Notes: generated from the letters alone by a model not told the origin. A stretch of DNA of 41,298 nucleotides from Streptomyces coryli (GCF_011044975.1 NZ_JAAKZV010000043.1:1-41298), one strand, 5' to 3'. Counted from the stretch's first letter, positions 1-8,270 are shown. Numbers and translations: made by a program.

Positions 1-1146
1 GTTCGAGCCGGGGACGCCGGGGGAGTCCAGGTCGATGCCGGTGATGTCGCCGGGGGCGGCGGTGCCGATGCCCGGGGCCAGGTAGATGACGCCGTTGCTG
101 TCGTTGGCGCCGGTCGCGGAGGCGACTAGGTCGGCCTTGCCGTCGCCGTCGGTGTCGCCGGCGCACACGCCGTCGATGCCGCCGTAATGGGGTCCGCCCA
201 AGCTGAGCCGGGGCGGGGTCTTGGTGCTCGCGACCACTTGCCGGCCGGTACCGGGGCCTGCCGGCGTGGAGAGCCGGGCGGTGAGGGTGACGGCTGTGCG
301 GTACGCGTCGAAGCCCGCCCCGATCAAGTCGTCCCGGCCGTCGCCGTTCACGTCGGCCGGGAGGCCGTCGAGGTGGCGCTCCGGCCCGCCCCGCGGCACC
401 CGCTCGGCGAGCCGCGGCCCGTCCGGGCCGCCGCGCAGGACCTGGGTCTCCTCGAAGGTCGCGTCCCCGTCCCCCTCGGGGTGCACGGACACGTAGCGCA
501 GGATCGCGTCGGCACGCTTGTCGCCGTCGAAGTCGCCGACGGTGACCCGGTCGGGGAAGGAACCCTCGGAGTGGCCGGTGCGCACCCGCGTGCTGCGGGC
601 GGGTTTTCCGGCGCGGCTGAACGGGCCGTAGAGCACGGTGGGTTCGCCGTCCGCAGCGCCGCCGGCGACCTCGAAGAGGTCCGTCTTCCCGTCGTCGTTG
701 AAGTCGCCGGTACGGAGCTCCTTGCCGGTGCCGTCGAGCGGTGTGCCCGGCGCAAGCCCGCGCGGCCCTCCCCAGGCGACGAAGCGTTCGGCGCGCGGCT
801 GCCCGCGCACCGGTTCCGGCCCGTCGCCGACCAGGTCGGTGAAGCCGTCGGCGTTCAAGTCGGCCCGCAGTAGATGGTGGAAGCCGCGGTGCACGAGGCG
901 GCGGGTGCGCAGGTCGAGCCCTTTGGCGGAGCCGTAGACGACGACCGTGCCGCGCCCGGTCGCGAGGGCCAGGTCGTCCTTGCCGTCACCGTTGAAGTCA
1001 CCGGGGCGGGGCTGCGCGGCAGCCTTCCCCGCGGCCGGCCGGGCGCCGCCCGCCGGGGACCCGCCCGCACCACCGGAGTCGCAGGCGGCGACGAACAGCA
1101 GACAGCCGCAGGCCAGGGCGGCGGCGGTGCGTGCAGGTACGAGCAT
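1..1146 (-). CDS. FG-GAP repeat (integrin alpha-like) lipoprotein, partial at window edge
   Basis: The reading frame is open from an ATG at 1144-1146 to the left edge of the window, so 382 codons are visible and the C-terminus is missing. The N-terminus is a lipoprotein signal: a short Arg-containing start, a hydrophobic stretch and a lipobox ending V-A-A-C, followed by a Gly/Ser/Pro-rich linker. The rest is a series of FG-GAP/VCBS-type repeats, each marked by a calcium-binding-like loop such as DFNGDGKDD, DLNADGFTD, DFNDDGKTD, DFDGDKRAD, DVNGDGRDD and DTDGDGKAD. Such proteins form an extracellular beta-propeller; the ligand is unknown. A GGGAG ribosome binding site lies just upstream. Family assignment is firm, role is not. 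Confidence 0.9.
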   Translation of the reverse strand, partial: MLVPARTAAALACGCLLFVAACDSGGAGGSPAGGARPAAGKAAAQPRPGDFNGDGKDDLALATGRGTVVVYGSAKGLDLRTRRLVHRGFHHLLRADLNADGFTDLVGDGPEPVRGQPRAERFVAWGGPRGLAPGTPLDGTGKELRTGDFNDDGKTDLFEVAGGAADGEPTVLYGPFSRAGKPARSTRVRTGHSEGSFPDRVTVGDFDGDKRADAILRYVSVHPEGDGDATFEETQVLRGGPDGPRLAERVPRGGPERHLDGLPADVNGDGRDDLIGAGFDAYRTAVTLTARLSTPAGPGTGRQVVASTKTPPRLSLGGPHYGGIDGVCAGDTDGDGKADLVASATGANDSNGVIYLAPGIGTAAPGDITGIDLDSPGVPGSN

Positions 1147-1259
1147 CAGCACTCCCGGGTCGGTCGTCGCGATCTTCGACACCTGACAGCACCGGATGGT
1201 TGTGATCCCCTGCCGTGGACATGCGAGCAGCCGGCTCCGTACGCGCGGAACCGGCTACT

Positions 1260-1405
1260 CACTTCCGGTACTTCAACGAAATCAACCTGCACATCACCCG
1301 GGTCCCGCTCGGCGACGGCATCCGCCTGTTCGACAGCCCTACCCGCTCCGCGACCTGGCCGCGGTGCAGATCGACGCCGTACTCGCCGCGGTGGTCACCT
1401 CGTGA
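1260..1405 (+). pseudogene. Remnant of a RibD-C/dihydrofolate-reductase-like protein C-terminus
   Basis: One frame reads NEINLHITRVPLGDGIRLFD, which resembles the last strands of DHFR-like RibD C-terminal domains (the usual pattern is LHxxxVPVLLGxGxRLF). After about 1345 the resemblance continues in another frame (DLAAVQIDAVLAAVVTS, then TGA at 1403). Neither frame has a plausible start or the N-terminal NADPH-binding part. I read it as a frameshifted C-terminal fragment left by deletion. The similarity is recognised by eye only. Confidence 0.4.
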
Positions 1406-1474
1406 CATCGCGATAGCCCCTCCGAGCCGCAAGACGCCTGCGCCGTGGGCTCGCTGGGTGTCGACGGGCAGGCG

Positions 1475-1792
1475 TCAGGCCTGACCGGTCTCGATGCGGC
1501 TGATCCGGCCGTCGTCGGTGACCGTGAAATGCCAGCGGGTGTTCATCTCGCCCCAGGTGTCGTTGCGGTAGCGGACCGTCAGGTCCGTGCCGTCGCCGTT
1601 CTGCCGGTGGACGTCCATGTGTCCGTTGCTGGTGAAGATCTCGCGGTCAATCCATTCCTCCAGCTGCCGCGGCGTGCCGTCGTCGGTGAGCTCGGCGTCA
1701 GGGGAGAGGAGGGCCATGAAGGCGTCGCGGTCACCGCGGTTGACGGCCTCGACCAGCGCGCGTACGGCGGGATTGTGGGGAGCGGAGGACAT
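1475..1792 (-). CDS. NTF2-like / SnoaL-type small protein
   Basis: A 105-residue protein starting at the ATG at 1790-1792 (MSSAPHNPAV). A further in-frame start 36 bases upstream would add a basic leader that does not look like the family. The pattern AVRALVEAVNRGDRDAFMALLSPDAELTDDGT followed by strands ending in W-x-F-x-V-TDDGRISRIETGQA is that of the NTF2-like/SnoaL cone fold, whose members are small cyclases, isomerases or ligand binders. Length is normal for the family. It is transcribed away from a decayed LysR gene (from 1837) across a 44-bp gap holding a perfect palindrome, so LysR control in the ancestor is likely. Substrate unknown. Confidence 0.8.
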   Translation of the reverse strand: MSSAPHNPAVRALVEAVNRGDRDAFMALLSPDAELTDDGTPRQLEEWIDREIFTSNGHMDVHRQNGDGTDLTVRYRNDTWGEMNTRWHFTVTDDGRISRIETGQA

Positions 1793-1827
1793 GGCGGCCG
1801 CCTTTCCGTGTCGGTGGGCCTGGTTCA

Positions 1828-1841
1828 ATCACAGGTGTGAT
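1828..1841. promoter_or_regulatory. 14-bp perfect palindrome between NTF2-like gene and LysR remnant
   Basis: ATCACAGGTGTGAT reads ATCACA, two bases, then its exact reverse complement. It sits in the short divergent intergenic region and overlaps the GTG start of the LysR remnant. LysR proteins classically bind a dyad in the shared promoter of their own gene and a divergent target. Operator identity is inferred from position. Confidence 0.45.
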
Positions 1842-1970
1842 CCTCGATCTACGCAAGCTGCGACATTTCTGGCGGTGGTGGAGGAGCTGAGCTTCACCCG
1901 AGCAGCCGCGAGACTGCATCTGAGCCAGCAGGCGCTGTCCACGTCGATCCAGGCGCTGGAGCGCGAGGTT
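1837..1970 (+). pseudogene. LysR-family regulator remnant (HTH only, frameshifted and truncated)
   Basis: The GTG at 1837 opens with ILDLRKLRHF, the classical beginning of a LysR protein. At about 1870 the frame breaks: the continuation FLAVVEELSFTRAAARLHLS and then QQALSTSIQALEREV is in another frame, as expected if one C were lost from a CATTTCCTG sequence. Recognisable LysR sequence stops after the helix-turn-helix near 1970, and the 200-residue effector domain is absent. The gene is therefore doubly disabled. The divergent NTF2-like gene was probably its target. Confidence 0.8.
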
Positions 1971-2037
1971 AAGCGGGCGCCGTCGCCGGACCGTCCAGAG
2001 CGGTGTGCGGCGTCCAAAGGCATTGGTGAAACGTCAT

Positions 2038-2787
2038 TCAGTCAATCGTGTGGCCACCATTGACCGTCACCCGCTCCCCGGTGATGAAGCCAGCCCCCTC
2101 TGACGCAAGGAACGCCACGGTGCTCGCGACGTCGTCAGGACTGCCTATCCGGCTCAGAGGCACGTCGGTCACGTAGGCATCCAGGTCGCCGGCCGAGACG
2201 TCGGCGTGCCGCTCGACCGGGATCCAGCCGGGAGCCACGAGGTTCACCGTGATGCCGAACGGGCCGAGCTCGCGCGCCCAGCACCGAGTGAGCCCGAACC
2301 GGGCACCCTTGGCGGCGACGTAGGCGGACATGCCCGGTAGGGCGCGTTCGAAGATGTCGGAGCCGATCTGGACGACCCGGCCGCGGCGCCGCGCCTTCAT
2401 CCCGGGAAGGACCTCCTGGAGCAGCAGCGTCGGGCTCTTGACGAAGAAGTGCAGTTGGTCCAGGTGCGCTTGCCAGGTGAGATCCTCGATGGCGGTGGCC
2501 GGTTGAGGTCCCGTCGCGTTGACGACCAGCACCTCGACAGGGCCGAGTCGGCGGGTGACTTCGGCGACCAAGCTGTTCGTCGCGTCTTCATCGGTGACAT
2601 CGGCCGCGAACGCCTCGGCTGTCCCGCTCGCAGCACGGATGTCTTCCACCACCTGGCGCGCTCTCTCGGCGTCGGACCGATAGCAGACCGCCACCGGCCA
2701 GCCATCACTCCCCAGCCTCCGCGCGATAGCCGCACCCAAACCACGCGACGCTCCGGTGACGAGCGCGATGCCGCGCCGGACCTCCAT
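2038..2787 (-). CDS. SDR-family oxidoreductase (3-oxoacyl-ACP reductase-like)
   Basis: A 249-residue classical short-chain dehydrogenase. The start is the ATG at 2785-2787, preceded by AGGAGG at good spacing; the open frame extends far upstream but that part does not resemble the family. Visible motifs are the nucleotide-binding TGASRGLG near residue 11, an NATG in place of NNAG, the catalytic Ser of QIGSD, the YVAAK catalytic Tyr/Lys pair and the C-terminal substrate-loop pattern APGWIPVERH and NGGHTID. It should reduce a carbonyl or oxidise an alcohol with NAD(P)(H) in the cytosol. It is divergent from the kinase gene at 3024. The substrate cannot be told. Confidence 0.93.
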   Translation of the reverse strand: MEVRRGIALVTGASRGLGAAIARRLGSDGWPVAVCYRSDAERARQVVEDIRAASGTAEAFAADVTDEDATNSLVAEVTRRLGPVEVLVVNATGPQPATAIEDLTWQAHLDQLHFFVKSPTLLLQEVLPGMKARRRGRVVQIGSDIFERALPGMSAYVAAKGARFGLTRCWARELGPFGITVNLVAPGWIPVERHADVSAGDLDAYVTDVPLSRIGSPDDVASTVAFLASEGAGFITGERVTVNGGHTID

Positions 2788-3023
2788 GCGAACCTCCTCT
2801 GCCGTCGGACGGTCGAAGCGAACAGACGCCGCCTCAGCACGGTCAACGCTCCCCGCGCATGCGTTGCTCCAGCTGTACCCGCACCGAGCGGCCACCGGTC
2901 CGGGCGCGTACACGATCGCGGTCACGGGCGGCAGCGTAACCGTGGCCACTACCACCACGGTTCCGGCGGGGCGCCTGGAGACACACCCAGCAGGCGGGAC
3001 CTCATCCCGACCCGTGCGGCTTG

Positions 3024-3662
3024 ATGAGTAGGGTCGTTGGCGTGCGTGATGTGCGGGTGGTTCTGATCGGTGGGACGTCGAACGTCGGGAAGTCGACAGT
3101 TGCCCAAGTGCTGGCGGAGAAGCTCGGGTTCGAGTGCCAGAGCACTGACCGGTTGGCCCGGCACCCGGGGCGCCCCTGGAGAACCCCTGAGTCGGAGGTG
3201 CCGGCGCATGTCGCCGAGCACTACAAATCACTTACGGTCGACGAACTGATCACGTCTGTTCTCGGCCACTACGATCGGCTGTGGCCCCGCATCGAAGAGC
3301 TGATCACGGCCCATGCGGCCGAGGACCGCGGCAGGACGGGCCTGGTCCGTGAGGGGTCGGCACTCTGGCCCGTCCGCGTCGCGAGGTTGCAGGTTCCGCA
3401 CACGGCCGCCGTGTGGCTCACCACCGACGACGCCGTAGTACGTGCCCGCGTACACGCCGCGGGCGGCTATGAAGCAGCCACAGGCCAGGAACAGATCCTG
3501 ATGGACAAGTTCCTGGCCCGCACCGAGCGCTACCAGACACTCATGATCGATGCCATCGACAGGTTCGGCCTGGAGCGCATTGACGCGGGTGGCGGACAGT
3601 CCGCCGCAGAATTGGCTGACACCGTGCTCGCGGCAGCCGACGCGCAGACCGCAGTGGCATAG
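3024..3662 (+). CDS. P-loop NTPase / small-molecule kinase (2-phosphoglycerate-kinase-like)
   Basis: About 212 residues. A Walker A motif GGTSNVGKST lies near residue 17 and is followed by STDRLARHP, which matches the acceptor/lid region of small ATP-dependent kinases. Later segments (VREGSALWP, VWLTTDDAVVRARVHA, MDKFLARTERYQTLM) resemble 2-phosphoglycerate-kinase-like and zeta-toxin-like P-loop kinases. ATG at 3024 is used, although a GTG at 3042 just before VRDVRVVLIGG is an equally plausible start. Sixteen bases separate it from the APH-like gene at 3679, so the two probably form one transcript. The substrate is unknown; the pairing with an APH-like kinase suggests a phosphotransfer or resistance role. 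Confidence 0.75.
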   Translation: MSRVVGVRDVRVVLIGGTSNVGKSTVAQVLAEKLGFECQSTDRLARHPGRPWRTPESEVPAHVAEHYKSLTVDELITSVLGHYDRLWPRIEELITAHAAEDRGRTGLVREGSALWPVRVARLQVPHTAAVWLTTDDAVVRARVHAAGGYEAATGQEQILMDKFLARTERYQTLMIDAIDRFGLERIDAGGGQSAAELADTVLAAADAQTAVA

Positions 3663-3678
3663 CGGTAGCGTCCCGCGC

Positions 3679-4449
3679 ATGGCGAGCGAGGACGCGTTGC
3701 AGGATCAGCCCCACCGGGTGGTGGCGCGCGTCGGAGGCACGGTGCGGCGCCCTGCCCAGCCCTGGACACCGACAGTCCACGCCTTGCTCAAGCATCTGGA
3801 AGCGGTGGGTTTTCCCTACGCGCCCCGGCCGCTGGGGTTTGATGATCAGGGTCGGGAGGTGCTCACCTTCATCAACGGTGAGTCCGGACCGCAGAGCTGG
3901 GCCAAGGTGGTGGACGATCAGGGACTGTCCGCCTACGCCCGGCTGCTGCGCGAGTTCCACGATGCGACCGCAGACTTCACGCCGCCGGACGACGCGGCCT
4001 GGGCCGACGGCCCCATCGCACCCGGCGAGGGCCAGGTGATCTGCCACGGCGACTTCGGTCCGTGGAACGTGGTCTGGCAGGGCAACCGCCCCGTAGGAAT
4101 CATCGACTGGGACTTCGCCCGGCCGGGGGCGCGGATGCACGATGTGGCCTACGCCCTGCAATACGTCACCCCGTTTCGGGATGACGCCGAGTGCCTGCGC
4201 TGGTTGCGCTATCCAGCACCCCCCGACCGACGCCGACGTCTGGAGCAGTTCTGCACGGCCTACGGCCTCACGACAACCGCGGGTGTCGTGGATGCCGTGA
4301 TCGACAGGCAACAGGAAACCATCGACCTCGTGCGCAGACTGGCATCCCAGGGGCATGAGCCCCAGACCACCTGGGTGCGTGAAGGCCTACTGGAGGAACT
4401 CGGCCGACGACTCGCGTGGAGCCGCTCGAACCGCCGGCTGGTCGCTTAA
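3679..4449 (+). CDS. Aminoglycoside phosphotransferase (APH)-family protein
   Basis: 256 residues from the ATG at 3679 (MASEDALQ). The APH/choline-kinase fold is shown by the Brenner motif HGDFGPWNVVW (catalytic Asp, Mg-binding Asn) near residue 117 and the following IIDWDFARPG, which replaces the protein-kinase DFG. An N-terminal lobe with FPYAPRPLGFDDQGREVL fits ATP binding. It is co-oriented with and 16 bp from the P-loop kinase. Members phosphorylate aminoglycosides, macrolides or small metabolites, and the true substrate cannot be inferred. Its length is within the family range. Confidence 0.88.
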   Translation: MASEDALQDQPHRVVARVGGTVRRPAQPWTPTVHALLKHLEAVGFPYAPRPLGFDDQGREVLTFINGESGPQSWAKVVDDQGLSAYARLLREFHDATADFTPPDDAAWADGPIAPGEGQVICHGDFGPWNVVWQGNRPVGIIDWDFARPGARMHDVAYALQYVTPFRDDAECLRWLRYPAPPDRRRRLEQFCTAYGLTTTAGVVDAVIDRQQETIDLVRRLASQGHEPQTTWVREGLLEELGRRLAWSRSNRRLVA

Positions 4450-4727
4450 CGGTCCATGTCTGCCTCCCCGCTGCCGGCGGCATTCGCACGCCGATCGTCG
4501 TCTGGGACGAGCATGCGGCGCGTAGCGCGAAGCCTCTGGGAATCGATGCCACCCGGTGGCGGCGGGCGTGGGACGCGTCGTTCCCGGAACGGGCGGTGGC
4601 TGCGCTGGGCGATCTGCCGCAGACGGTGCGCATGCTGGCGCTACGGTGCGGCCTGGGGCCGGATGACGAGGCGCTGGCCGCGGCCAGCGAGGCACGGCTG
4701 TCCGCTCAACGGGAGCTCCCTCACTGA
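4416..4727 (+). pseudogene. Probable HAD-like hydrolase fragment
   Basis: The frame overlaps the end of the APH gene and has strongly GC-biased third positions from about 4490, so it has been coding. The segment VVWDEHAARSAKPLGIDATR followed by a helical region ending EARLSAQRELPH resembles the cap helices of HAD-superfamily hydrolases, but the N-terminal DxDxT nucleophile motif is missing and the frame stops before motifs II-IV. I see it as a piece of a once larger gene; an uncharacterised small protein is the alternative. Confidence 0.35.
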
Positions 4728-4857
4728 TCCGCACATGACTGATCCGCGCACGAGCGAGGGCGCCGGTCCGCTTCAGGGTGCCGTCGGGCCGCGGTAATGC
4801 GAGGTCATCAACCGCCCTCCACGGGACCGAGTTTGCCCGGGGTCGACATCGTGGCGA

Positions 4858-5262
4858 TCAGCCGGCCGGTGCCATGCCCGGCTCCGTGATCTCCTCAAGC
4901 GAGCGCCCGCGGGTCTCAGGGGCGAAGGTCGCGGAGGCGGCGAGTACGACGTACATCGCGGCGAGCAGGGTGAAGACGGCGGCGATGCCGCCGGTGGCGA
5001 AGACGGGGACGGCGAGCAGGGGCATCACCGCGCCGGAGACGTTGCCGATGCCGTTGACCACCGAGGTGCCCAGGGCCCGTACCCGCGTTGGGTAGAGCTC
5101 CGGGGACCAGGCGGCCAGGGTGGTGTTGACCAGCAGGGCGAAGAACTGGAAGGTGGCGCCGAGGAGAAGGGTCAGGACGGTGCCGTGGGCGAAGAGCGCG
5201 AACGCTACGGCGGCCGCGCAGCCCAGCACCGCCGCGGATATCACGACCGCCTTGCGCGGCGC
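4858..5262 (-). pseudogene. MFS transporter, C-terminal part only
   Basis: About 130 codons encode the last membrane helices of a major facilitator superfamily permease: two hydrophobic segments (VLGCAAAVAFALF, LLLGATFQFFALLV), the sugar-porter-like loop SPELYPTRVRALGTS, helices around NVSGAVMPLLAVPVF, and the C-terminal signature PETRGRSLEEIT. The N-terminal eight or so helices are absent. Reading upstream, family-like sequence (RRAPRKAVVIS) ends near 5262, exactly where an unrelated, oppositely oriented gene fragment begins. No intact start is present apart from a chance GTG at 5242-5244. This is a rearrangement remnant. Confidence 0.85.
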
Positions 5263-6137
5263 CCGTCTACCTCCCGGAGTACGTCGCCCGCGAGTTCGGC
5301 TTCTACGAGGACGAGGGCCTCGACTTCTCCCGCTCGGCCCCGGACGACTGGACCCGGGTGCTCACCGACCTCGACACCGGCGAGGCCACCGCGGCCCTGG
5401 GCGGGCTGTGGGTGCCGGCGATGTACCACGGGCGCGGGCGTGAGCTCATCGCGTTCGCGCAGCTCAACGGGGTCAACCCCAAGGGGCTCGTCACCCGGGA
5501 GCCGAGCGCGGGCTTCGGCCTCAAGGACCTCGAGGGGAAGGTCGTGCTGGCCCCCGGCGCGGGCGGCACCGCGCCGTACGTGCACACCGCGGGCCTGATG
5601 CGCCGCGCCGGCGTCGACATGTCCCAGGTGCGCTGGATCCGGGACCTCTCCGGGGCCATGCTCACCGAGATGTTCCTGAACGGGGCGGGTGACGCCCTGG
5701 TCACCGACGCCGTCAACGGCGCCTTCCTGCAGCGCGCGGGCACGGCGCACATCGCCTTCCGCCACGACGAGGCGGGCGGCGCGATGCCGAACAGCGTCTA
5801 CTACACCTCGCGGGAGGTGCTCGACCGCGACGACAAGGTCGTCTGGCGCTTCTGCCGGGCGCTGCAGCGAGCGTACGACTGGCTGAAGGAGCACGAGGCC
5901 GCCCAGCTGACGGACCTGCTGAAGCGTGAATGGCCGCAGCTCGACACGGAGTTCCTCATCACGGTCGTTGACGGCCTGCGCGCCAGTGGCCTCTGGGACG
6001 ACATCCGGGTCGACGAGCAGGGCTTCGCCGAGTGGATGCTGATCCTGGCCGAGGACGGGCTGATCGACGAGCCCATGCCGTACGCGGCACTGGTCGACCC
6101 CCGGCCGGCCGCGGAAGCCGCGGCGGTGGGTTCATGA
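5257..6137 (+). pseudogene. ABC transporter substrate-binding protein (NMT1/THI5-like), N-terminus lost
   Basis: The sequence enters in mid-domain with APVYLPEYVAREFGFYEDEG, which is the first helix of NMT1/THI5/SsuA-type periplasmic-binding-like proteins, and runs to a TGA at 6135-6137. No signal peptide or lipobox remains; the first in-frame ATG (5358) lies well inside the domain. The body (VVLAPGAGGTAPYVHTAGL, MFLNGAGDALVTDAVNGAF, RFCRALQRAYDWL) is otherwise intact. The ancestor captured a small nitrogen- or sulfur-containing solute for an ABC importer. Its stop overlaps the next start (ATGA at 6134-6137), so it was translationally coupled to the cyclodeaminase-like gene. The 5' truncation coincides with the MFS breakpoint. 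Confidence 0.85.
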
Positions 6138-7135
6138 CCGGGCTGCTGGTGCTGAACCAGTCCGAGGTCCGCGACACCCTCGACATGGCGCAGGTCGTAG
6201 CCGTCGTCGAGGAGGCGCACGCGGCGCTGTCGTCCGGCGCCGCGGTGCAGCCGGAGCGTTCCGTCGCCGAGGTGCCCGGCACCTCCACGATGCTGGTGCC
6301 GATGCTCGCGGCGATCGGCCCGCAGTCCGCGGCCGGTCTCAAGCTGCTGGCCGACACCCCGGACAACAAGGCGCGTTCGCTGCCCACCCAGCAGTCGCTG
6401 ATCCTCCTCGTCGACCCCGTCACCGGGACCGCCGAGGCGCTGCTGCACGGCGCGGCGATCACCCAGTTCCGTACCGCGGCCGCCTCGGCGGTGGCCACCC
6501 GGCACCTGGCCAACGCCTGGGCGCCGGCGCGGACTCTGGGCCTCGTAGGGGCCGGTAATCAGGCGCGTACGCACCTGGCGGCCATCCGCTGCGTACGGGA
6601 CGTGGATCGGGTCGTGGTGTGGAGCCGCAGCCCGGAGACGGTCGAGGCGTTCCGCGAGCACGCGCGGGAGCATGCGGCGGGTGTGGAGGTGGTGGTCGGC
6701 GACTCGCCGGAAGAAGTGGTGCGCAGCGCGGACATCGTGTGCACGCTCACGCCGTCCCACACGCCGCTGGTGCGCGGGGAATGGTTCCGGCCGGGACAGC
6801 ACATCAACGCCGTCGGGGCGCCGCCGCGGCCCGATCACCGCGAGATCGACACCGAGGGGATCGTGCGCAGCCGGGTCGTGGTCGACAGCTACGACACGGC
6901 CCTCGCCGAGTCGGGCGACGTGCTGATCCCGGTGGCCGAAGGGGCCATCACCGCCGAGCACTTCCGCACCGAGCTGGGCGATGTGATCACCGGCACGGCT
7001 CCTGGCCGGCGGCAGGCGAGCGACATCACCCTCTACAACTCGGTCGGCGTCGGCATCCAGGACATGGCCACCGCCCGCCTGGTGGTCGACATCGCCCGGC
7101 GCAAGGGCCTCGGAACCGAGCTGCAGCTGTCCTGA
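6134..7135 (+). CDS. Ornithine cyclodeaminase / mu-crystallin family protein
   Basis: 333 residues from ATG 6134, overlapping the preceding stop by four bases. The Rossmann motif LGLVGAGNQARTHL near residue 138, the upstream LLHGAAITQFRTAAASA (substrate/NAD-binding region with the conserved Arg of F-R-T-A), and GAPPRPDHREID define the OCD/mu-crystallin family. Members include NAD-dependent ornithine or alanine dehydrogenases, ketimine reductases and imine-forming enzymes. It lies between a solute-binding protein and an amino-acid/hydantoin racemase, which suggests catabolism of an amino acid or N-carbamoyl/hydantoin compound; this is inference from neighbours. Length is normal. Confidence 0.92.
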   Translation: MTGLLVLNQSEVRDTLDMAQVVAVVEEAHAALSSGAAVQPERSVAEVPGTSTMLVPMLAAIGPQSAAGLKLLADTPDNKARSLPTQQSLILLVDPVTGTAEALLHGAAITQFRTAAASAVATRHLANAWAPARTLGLVGAGNQARTHLAAIRCVRDVDRVVVWSRSPETVEAFREHAREHAAGVEVVVGDSPEEVVRSADIVCTLTPSHTPLVRGEWFRPGQHINAVGAPPRPDHREIDTEGIVRSRVVVDSYDTALAESGDVLIPVAEGAITAEHFRTELGDVITGTAPGRRQASDITLYNSVGVGIQDMATARLVVDIARRKGLGTELQLS

Positions 7136-7151
7136 GCCCCGCCCCCCGAAC

Positions 7152-7193
7152 GTGCTGCCCGCCGCTCGCCGGGATCGAGCCGGCGGGCAGCAC
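7152..7193 (+). promoter_or_regulatory. 13-bp perfect hairpin between OCD and racemase genes
   Basis: GTGCTGCCCGCCG at 7152-7164 is exactly complementary to 7181-7193, with a 16-base loop. It lies in the 78-bp gap between co-oriented genes, just ahead of the racemase ribosome binding site (GGAGGA). There is no U-tract. Intrinsic terminator, attenuator and mRNA-stability hairpin are all possible. Confidence 0.55.
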
Positions 7194-7213
7194 CAACCCC
7201 CTGCGGAGGAACC

Positions 7214-8011
7214 GTGAAAGTCCTCGTCGTCAACGTGAACACCACCACCTCCATGACCGACGCCATGGCCGCCCGCGCCCGGCAGGCAGCCGCGCCGGGC
7301 ACCGAGATCGAGGCGCTGACACCGTACTTCGGCCCCGCCTCGGTGGAGGGCAACATGGAGAGCCACCTTTCCGCGGTCGCCGTCATGGACCGGGTGCTGG
7401 CCCACCCCGGCCCGTACGACGCCGTCATCCAGGCCGGCTTCGGCGAACACGGCCGCGAGGGCCTGCAGGAGCTGCTCGCGGTCCCCGTGGTCGACATCAC
7501 CGAGGCCGCCGCCCACCTGGCGATGCTGCTGGGCCGCACTTACTCCGTGATCACCACCCTCGACCGGGCCGTCCCCCAGATCGAGGACCGCCTCGCGCTG
7601 GCCGGCCTGCTCGCCCGCTGCGCCTCGGTCCGCGCCAGCGGCCTGCCCGTCCTGGACCTCGAGCGGAACCCCGACCGCGCGGTGAAAGAGATCGCGGAAC
7701 AAGCTGCCCGCGCGGTCCGCGACGATAGGGCCGAGGTGATCGTGCTCGGCTGCGGCGGCATGGCCGGACTGGAGGAAGCCGTACGCGAACGGGCCGGGGT
7801 GCCGGTCGTGGACGGGGTGGCGGCCGCGGTGAAGCTCGCGGAGTCCCTGACGGGCCTCGGCCTGACCACCAGCAAGATCCGCACTTACGCGGAACCGCGG
7901 CCGAAGCAGATCATCGCCTGGCCGCTGAGTGAGCATCTCGGGATGCGGCCGCCGGGGGACAGCGTCTCTCCCGGGATGGGAGAACCCGCCCCCGTGGCCG
8001 GGGACGGGTAA
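7214..8011 (+). CDS. Aspartate/glutamate/hydantoin racemase family protein
   Basis: 265 residues from GTG 7214 with a good GGAGGA ribosome binding site. The N-terminal VLVVNVNTTTSMTDA is the hydantoin/allantoin-racemase variant of the family (NPNTS/T pattern); VIQAGFGEHG and VIVLGCGGMAGLE fit the two active-site half-sequences. The second contains the conserved Cys; in the first the usual Cys position appears as Gly/Phe, so the catalytic pair should be checked. The enzyme would racemise a hydantoin, allantoin or amino acid by two-base proton transfer. The C-terminal 25 residues after EHLGMRPPG are extra and Pro/Gly-rich. It probably forms one catabolic operon with the OCD gene. Confidence 0.88.
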   Translation: MKVLVVNVNTTTSMTDAMAARARQAAAPGTEIEALTPYFGPASVEGNMESHLSAVAVMDRVLAHPGPYDAVIQAGFGEHGREGLQELLAVPVVDITEAAAHLAMLLGRTYSVITTLDRAVPQIEDRLALAGLLARCASVRASGLPVLDLERNPDRAVKEIAEQAARAVRDDRAEVIVLGCGGMAGLEEAVRERAGVPVVDGVAAAVKLAESLTGLGLTTSKIRTYAEPRPKQIIAWPLSEHLGMRPPGDSVSPGMGEPAPVAGDG

Positions 8012-8270
8012 ACGCATGGCTCCGGTGGCCCCCCTCCCATGGTGGTCGGATCTGCATTGGACTGGCAGGCAGCAGGCCGTGCTTTCACGAGGACACTGGG
8101 AGCACCCGTCCAGCCCACCCCGCGGCTTGGCCATCGCAACATCTCTCAGGGTCAGGTGTTGCGACGAGATCGTTCCGCAGGACCTGCGGCGTTCGCCGTG
8201 CCGTCACCCGGTGACGTGCACGAGCCTGTGCTCCTGAGCGCACACCGGACCGGTCCCCGGCGGCCCGGCG

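Noticed and set aside
5801-8134. Very long open frame (777 codons) on the minus strand
   Set aside because: It is the antisense of the cyclodeaminase-like and racemase genes; its composition (Gly/Arg/His-rich, no domain) is that of a high-GC shadow frame.
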